Shown: positions 61,606-64,000 of the stretch, piece after piece
Numbering within the stretch: the stretch's first letter is position 1
Layout: each line of letters starts with the position of its first letter
NCBI RefSeq assembly: GCF_000067045.1
Contig: NC_010125.1
Coordinates: 150,001-214,000, forward strand
DNA length: 64,000 nucleotides
Source: Gluconacetobacter diazotrophicus PA1 5
Lineage (GTDB): Bacteria; Pseudomonadota; Alphaproteobacteria; Acetobacterales; Acetobacteraceae
Direction: 5' to 3'
Notes under the pieces: generated by a model
The model's database searches: none
Seen by the model: the letters and a program-made list of their open reading frames with translations, nothing else
Told to the model about the DNA's origin: nothing
Made by a program: the position numbers and the translations under genes

Positions 61606-63219
61606 CTATACATAACCGCCCTCGCGGTCCGCCTGGCGTCGTGTTTCCGTCCGGGCCCCGGGCGCGCCAAGGCCGCCCCCGCCGGGCGTCATGATGATCA
61701 ACGTCTCGTCGGGCGGGATAATCTGTAGCCCCTTGCCTGCGAGTTCCCTGCCGCCCGCCAGCTTGACGCAGCCGGGGGCGCCGTCCTTGCCCCCGACTGC
61801 GCCGCGCGGGGGGTATGTGATCCGGTCGAATGCGGCCAGCAGGTCGAACGGCCGCTGTTCCGTGCTGCCGATCTCCATGATCTGACCCAGGCCGCCGCGG
61901 GTCTCGCCGTCGCCGCCGCTGCCTTCGCGGAATTCCTTGCGCCAGAAGATGAGGGGGCACTGTATTTCCGCGATCTCGATCGGGGTGCCATGGACGCCGG
62001 AGGGAAACGCGGTGGCCGACAGCCCGTCCAGGCCCGGCCGCGCGCCCGTGCCGCCATTGGTCGTGATGGCCAGGGCGAAGGCCTGCGTCGTATCCTGGCC
62101 GTCCGGCACCCAGTTTCCGCGTACCGTGATGTTCCACAGGCAGGATGTGCCTTCGGCCGGAATCCGGTCGGGCAGGGGCGTGCGCAGGCAGCCGAACACC
62201 ATGTCCGGCAGCATCTGCCCGACGATATGCCGTGCGGAGACCGGCGCCGGGTACGGCGCGTTGAGCACGCTTCCCGCCGGTGCCGTGACGCGATAGGCCG
62301 CCAGTGATCCGGCATTGTTGGGCACGTCCGGCGCGATGGCGCAGGCCAGGCCGAACACCGTATAGGCCTTGGTATAGGCCAGCGGTACGTTGATTCCGCG
62401 TGGCACGACGGGGTCCGACCCGTCATAATCGACCTGCACGCCATCGGCATCGATCGTCAGGCTCGCCCGCAGCGTCAGCGGCGCATCGTAGCCGTCTATC
62501 GTCATGTCGTACGACCATGTGCCGCGTGGCAGGGCGGCGATTTTTTCCACGACGGCATCGTACGATCGCTCGATGATGAAATCGGCCAGCGGTTCCAGCG
62601 TATCGATGGCGAATTCGTCCATCATCGCGCGCAGCGCGCGCACGCCGACGTCGTTGCAGGCCGCCAGGGAATAGGTATCGCCCTCGGTGTCGACCGGCAG
62701 GCGGGTGTTGGTGCGGATCATCGCCATCAGGGTCTCGTTCACCCGGCCCTGGTCGATCAGCTTGAGCATGGGGATCGACAGCCCCTCCATCAGCACGTCC
62801 GTCCCTTCCGGGCCGCAGCCCAGGCCGCCGATATCCATCAGGTGGCTGGTGCAGGAGAACAGCCCCACAAGCTTTCCCCTGTGGAAGGCCGGGGTCGTGA
62901 CGACGAAATCGTTCAGGTGCCCCGTGCCCATCCACGGGTCGTTGGTGATGTAGGCATCGCCGTCCTTCATGGTCTCGATGGGGAAGTGGCGCAGGAAATG
63001 GCCCACGGATTCCGCCATCGAATTGACGTGGCCGGGGGTGCCGGTCACGGCCTGCGCGATCATGCGGCCCCGCAGGTCGAAGATTCCCGCCGAAATATCC
63101 TCGCATTCGCGCACGATCGGGCTGAAGGCCGTGCGAATCAGGACCTGAGCCTGCTCGCCGACGACGGCGATCAGGCGGTTCCACATGATCTGGAGATCGA
63201 TCTGGTTCCGCGCGTTCAT
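61606..63219 (-). CDS. hyuB: Hydantoinase B / oxoprolinase family subunit
   Basis: This 537-residue HyuB-type subunit of an ATP-dependent hydantoinase/5-oxoprolinase/acetone-carboxylase-like enzyme opens a cyclic amide ring together with HyuA. It shows F-S-P-I-V-R-E-C-E-D-I-S-A-G-I-F-D, Y-I-T-N-D-P-W-M-G-T-G-H-L-N-D and H-L-M-D-I-G-G-L. Its start overlaps the hyuA stop (ATGA, 63216-63219). It is convergent with the amidase. The C-terminus has the usual G-G-G-G-L-G-A-P. Confidence 0.93.
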   Translation of the reverse strand: MNARNQIDLQIMWNRLIAVVGEQAQVLIRTAFSPIVRECEDISAGIFDLRGRMIAQAVTGTPGHVNSMAESVGHFLRHFPIETMKDGDAYITNDPWMGTGHLNDFVVTTPAFHRGKLVGLFSCTSHLMDIGGLGCGPEGTDVLMEGLSIPMLKLIDQGRVNETLMAMIRTNTRLPVDTEGDTYSLAACNDVGVRALRAMMDEFAIDTLEPLADFIIERSYDAVVEKIAALPRGTWSYDMTIDGYDAPLTLRASLTIDADGVQVDYDGSDPVVPRGINVPLAYTKAYTVFGLACAIAPDVPNNAGSLAAYRVTAPAGSVLNAPYPAPVSARHIVGQMLPDMVFGCLRTPLPDRIPAEGTSCLWNITVRGNWVPDGQDTTQAFALAITTNGGTGARPGLDGLSATAFPSGVHGTPIEIAEIQCPLIFWRKEFREGSGGDGETRGGLGQIMEIGSTEQRPFDLLAAFDRITYPPRGAVGGKDGAPGCVKLAGGRELAGKGLQIIPPDETLIIMTPGGGGLGAPGARTETRRQADREGGYV

Positions 63220-64000
63220 TGGGCCGTTTCCTTCATGTCCATGACGATATTGCCGCTGCCGTCGATAAAGGCGTCGAAGCGGGCCGAAACGTAGGTGGTG
63301 GTCTCGCGCTCGGCGATCAGGGCCGGTCCGGGAACGATGCTGCCGGGGCGCATGTCGTCGCGGTCATGGACCGCCAGTTCTACGAACTGCCCCCTGGCCC
63401 CGTCGAACAGCCGGCGCGTCCGTTCCGGCGCCGCCCCGTGCCGTGCCGGCGTGGGGGCGAAGGGTTCGGGTTTCGCGGGCGTGGTCGAAACACAGACCGA
63501 CCAGTTCAGGATCTCGACCGGGGCGTTGGGGATGACGCGCTCGAACTGGCGGGCATATTCCGCCTCGAATGCCGCCCGCAGCGCCGGCAGGGCGTCGGGC
63601 GTCAGCGGTCCGTCCGGCAGGGACACGATGATTTCGTGTCCCTGTCCGACATAGCGCATGAAGCCGCCGCGCCGGACGGTCAGCGCCGCCGCGTCGGCTC
63701 CGTCCTGCACCATGTCCCGCGCCGTGTCCGTCATATCGTCCAGCAGGGACGTCATGGCGGCGGTGTCGAAGCCGGCATTCAGCCGCACCGGGCAGGAGCG
63801 GACGATCTCGAACGAGACCGGGGCGGCCAGGAAGCCGACGGCGGACCCCACACCGGCGTTCGACGGCACGACCAGCCGGCGGACCCCCAGTTTTTCGGCC
63901 ACGCGGGCGGCATGCAGCGGGGCCGCGCCGCCGAAGGCGATCATGGTGTGGGTACCGATGACCGCCCCACGTTCGGCGGCATGCACGCGGGCGGCGCTGG
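63216..64000 (-). CDS. hyuA: Hydantoinase A / oxoprolinase family subunit, C-terminal part
   Basis: About 260 C-terminal residues of the HyuA-type subunit lie in the window; the rest runs past its end. Visible are F-G-G-A-A-P-L-H-A-A (the conserved nucleotide-site motif of the family), P-S-N-A-G-V-G-S-A-V-G and Y-V-G-Q-G-H-E-I. G-P-A-L-I-A-E-R-E-T-T-T is near the end. It is coupled to hyuB, so both subunits are made together. Confidence 0.92.
   Translation of the reverse strand, partial: SAARVHAAERGAVIGTHTMIAFGGAAPLHAARVAEKLGVRRLVVPSNAGVGSAVGFLAAPVSFEIVRSCPVRLNAGFDTAAMTSLLDDMTDTARDMVQDGADAAALTVRRGGFMRYVGQGHEIIVSLPDGPLTPDALPALRAAFEAEYARQFERVIPNAPVEILNWSVCVSTTPAKPEPFAPTPARHGAAPERTRRLFDGARGQFVELAVHDRDDMRPGSIVPGPALIAERETTTYVSARFDAFIDGSGNIVMDMKETAQ

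Noticed and set aside
1-64000. CRISPR arrays, rRNA genes, prophage structural genes, integrases
   Set aside because: No regularly spaced repeats, no rRNA sequence, no capsid/tail/portal genes and no tyrosine or serine integrase gene were seen.

Overview
The window is high-GC chromosomal DNA from an acetic acid bacterium, most likely Gluconacetobacter diazotrophicus or a close relative. The main clue is a 558-residue pyruvate decarboxylase that I recognise as the G. diazotrophicus type. Cobalamin-free general metabolism genes (cysG, mobA/mobB, panC, hflX) with alphaproteobacterial style, many ATGA stop/start overlaps and abundant IS elements agree with this. The species call rests on memory of one protein and was not searched.

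Layout. 1-14711 is accessory DNA bracketed by two identical, same-orientation copies of an IS3-family (IS407-type) element: 1-666 (cut by the window edge) and 12133-13332. Between them lie (i) a LysR gene stump cut by the first IS; (ii) an RND efflux set (outer membrane factor, periplasmic adaptor, pump) with an ArsR-type regulator, a FrnE/DsbA-like oxidoreductase and a small carboxylesterase, which share a previously unannotated operator-like palindrome GTACG-N8-CGTAC at three sites; (iii) a decayed kptA-like remnant; (iv) an AT-rich cassette encoding a small lipoprotein, a GHKL-ATPase with an RsbW-like ATP site, a STAS-like DUF4325 protein and a membrane protein, ending beside the isolated 3' end of an initiator tRNA-fMet gene plus a terminator. 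That is the signature of an integrated island. An IS256-family element with two opposite one-base frameshifts (13356-14711) ends 2 bp before a TetR gene.

15391-33700 is more ordinary chromosome: a glucan phosphorylase gene broken by an amber codon, a sulfotransferase-like gene, acuI, a LexA-fold regulator without the catalytic Ser, hflX, a diguanylate cyclase, cysG-mobB/mobA, and a bacterial NHEJ locus (ku, ligD, second ku). It ends with pyruvate decarboxylase divergent from a LysR gene across a strongly symmetric operator-like region.

33736-44691 is a large amidoligase-type locus. It holds circularly permuted ATP-grasp and alpha-E proteins, both as separate genes and as a fused gene, two transglutaminase-like proteins (one fused to DUF2126) and a zinc-ribbon metallopeptidase. 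44747-48241 holds a tiny TTG-start lipoprotein, panC, a Trm112-like protein, a Lon-N-domain protein, a YbbN-like thioredoxin/TPR protein and tRNA-Gly(GCC).

48376-64000 begins with an HxlR/oxidoreductase pair. A catabolic cluster follows, bounded by two close LysR paralogues: a D-glutamate-cyclase-family protein, two MFS transporters, a TonB-dependent receptor, an RraA-like protein, an AtzG-like small protein plus amidase, and hydantoinase/oxoprolinase subunits B and A (A runs off the end). Together these suggest uptake and hydrolysis of a cyclic amide such as a 5-oxoproline- or hydantoin-like compound. The substrate is inferred, not shown.
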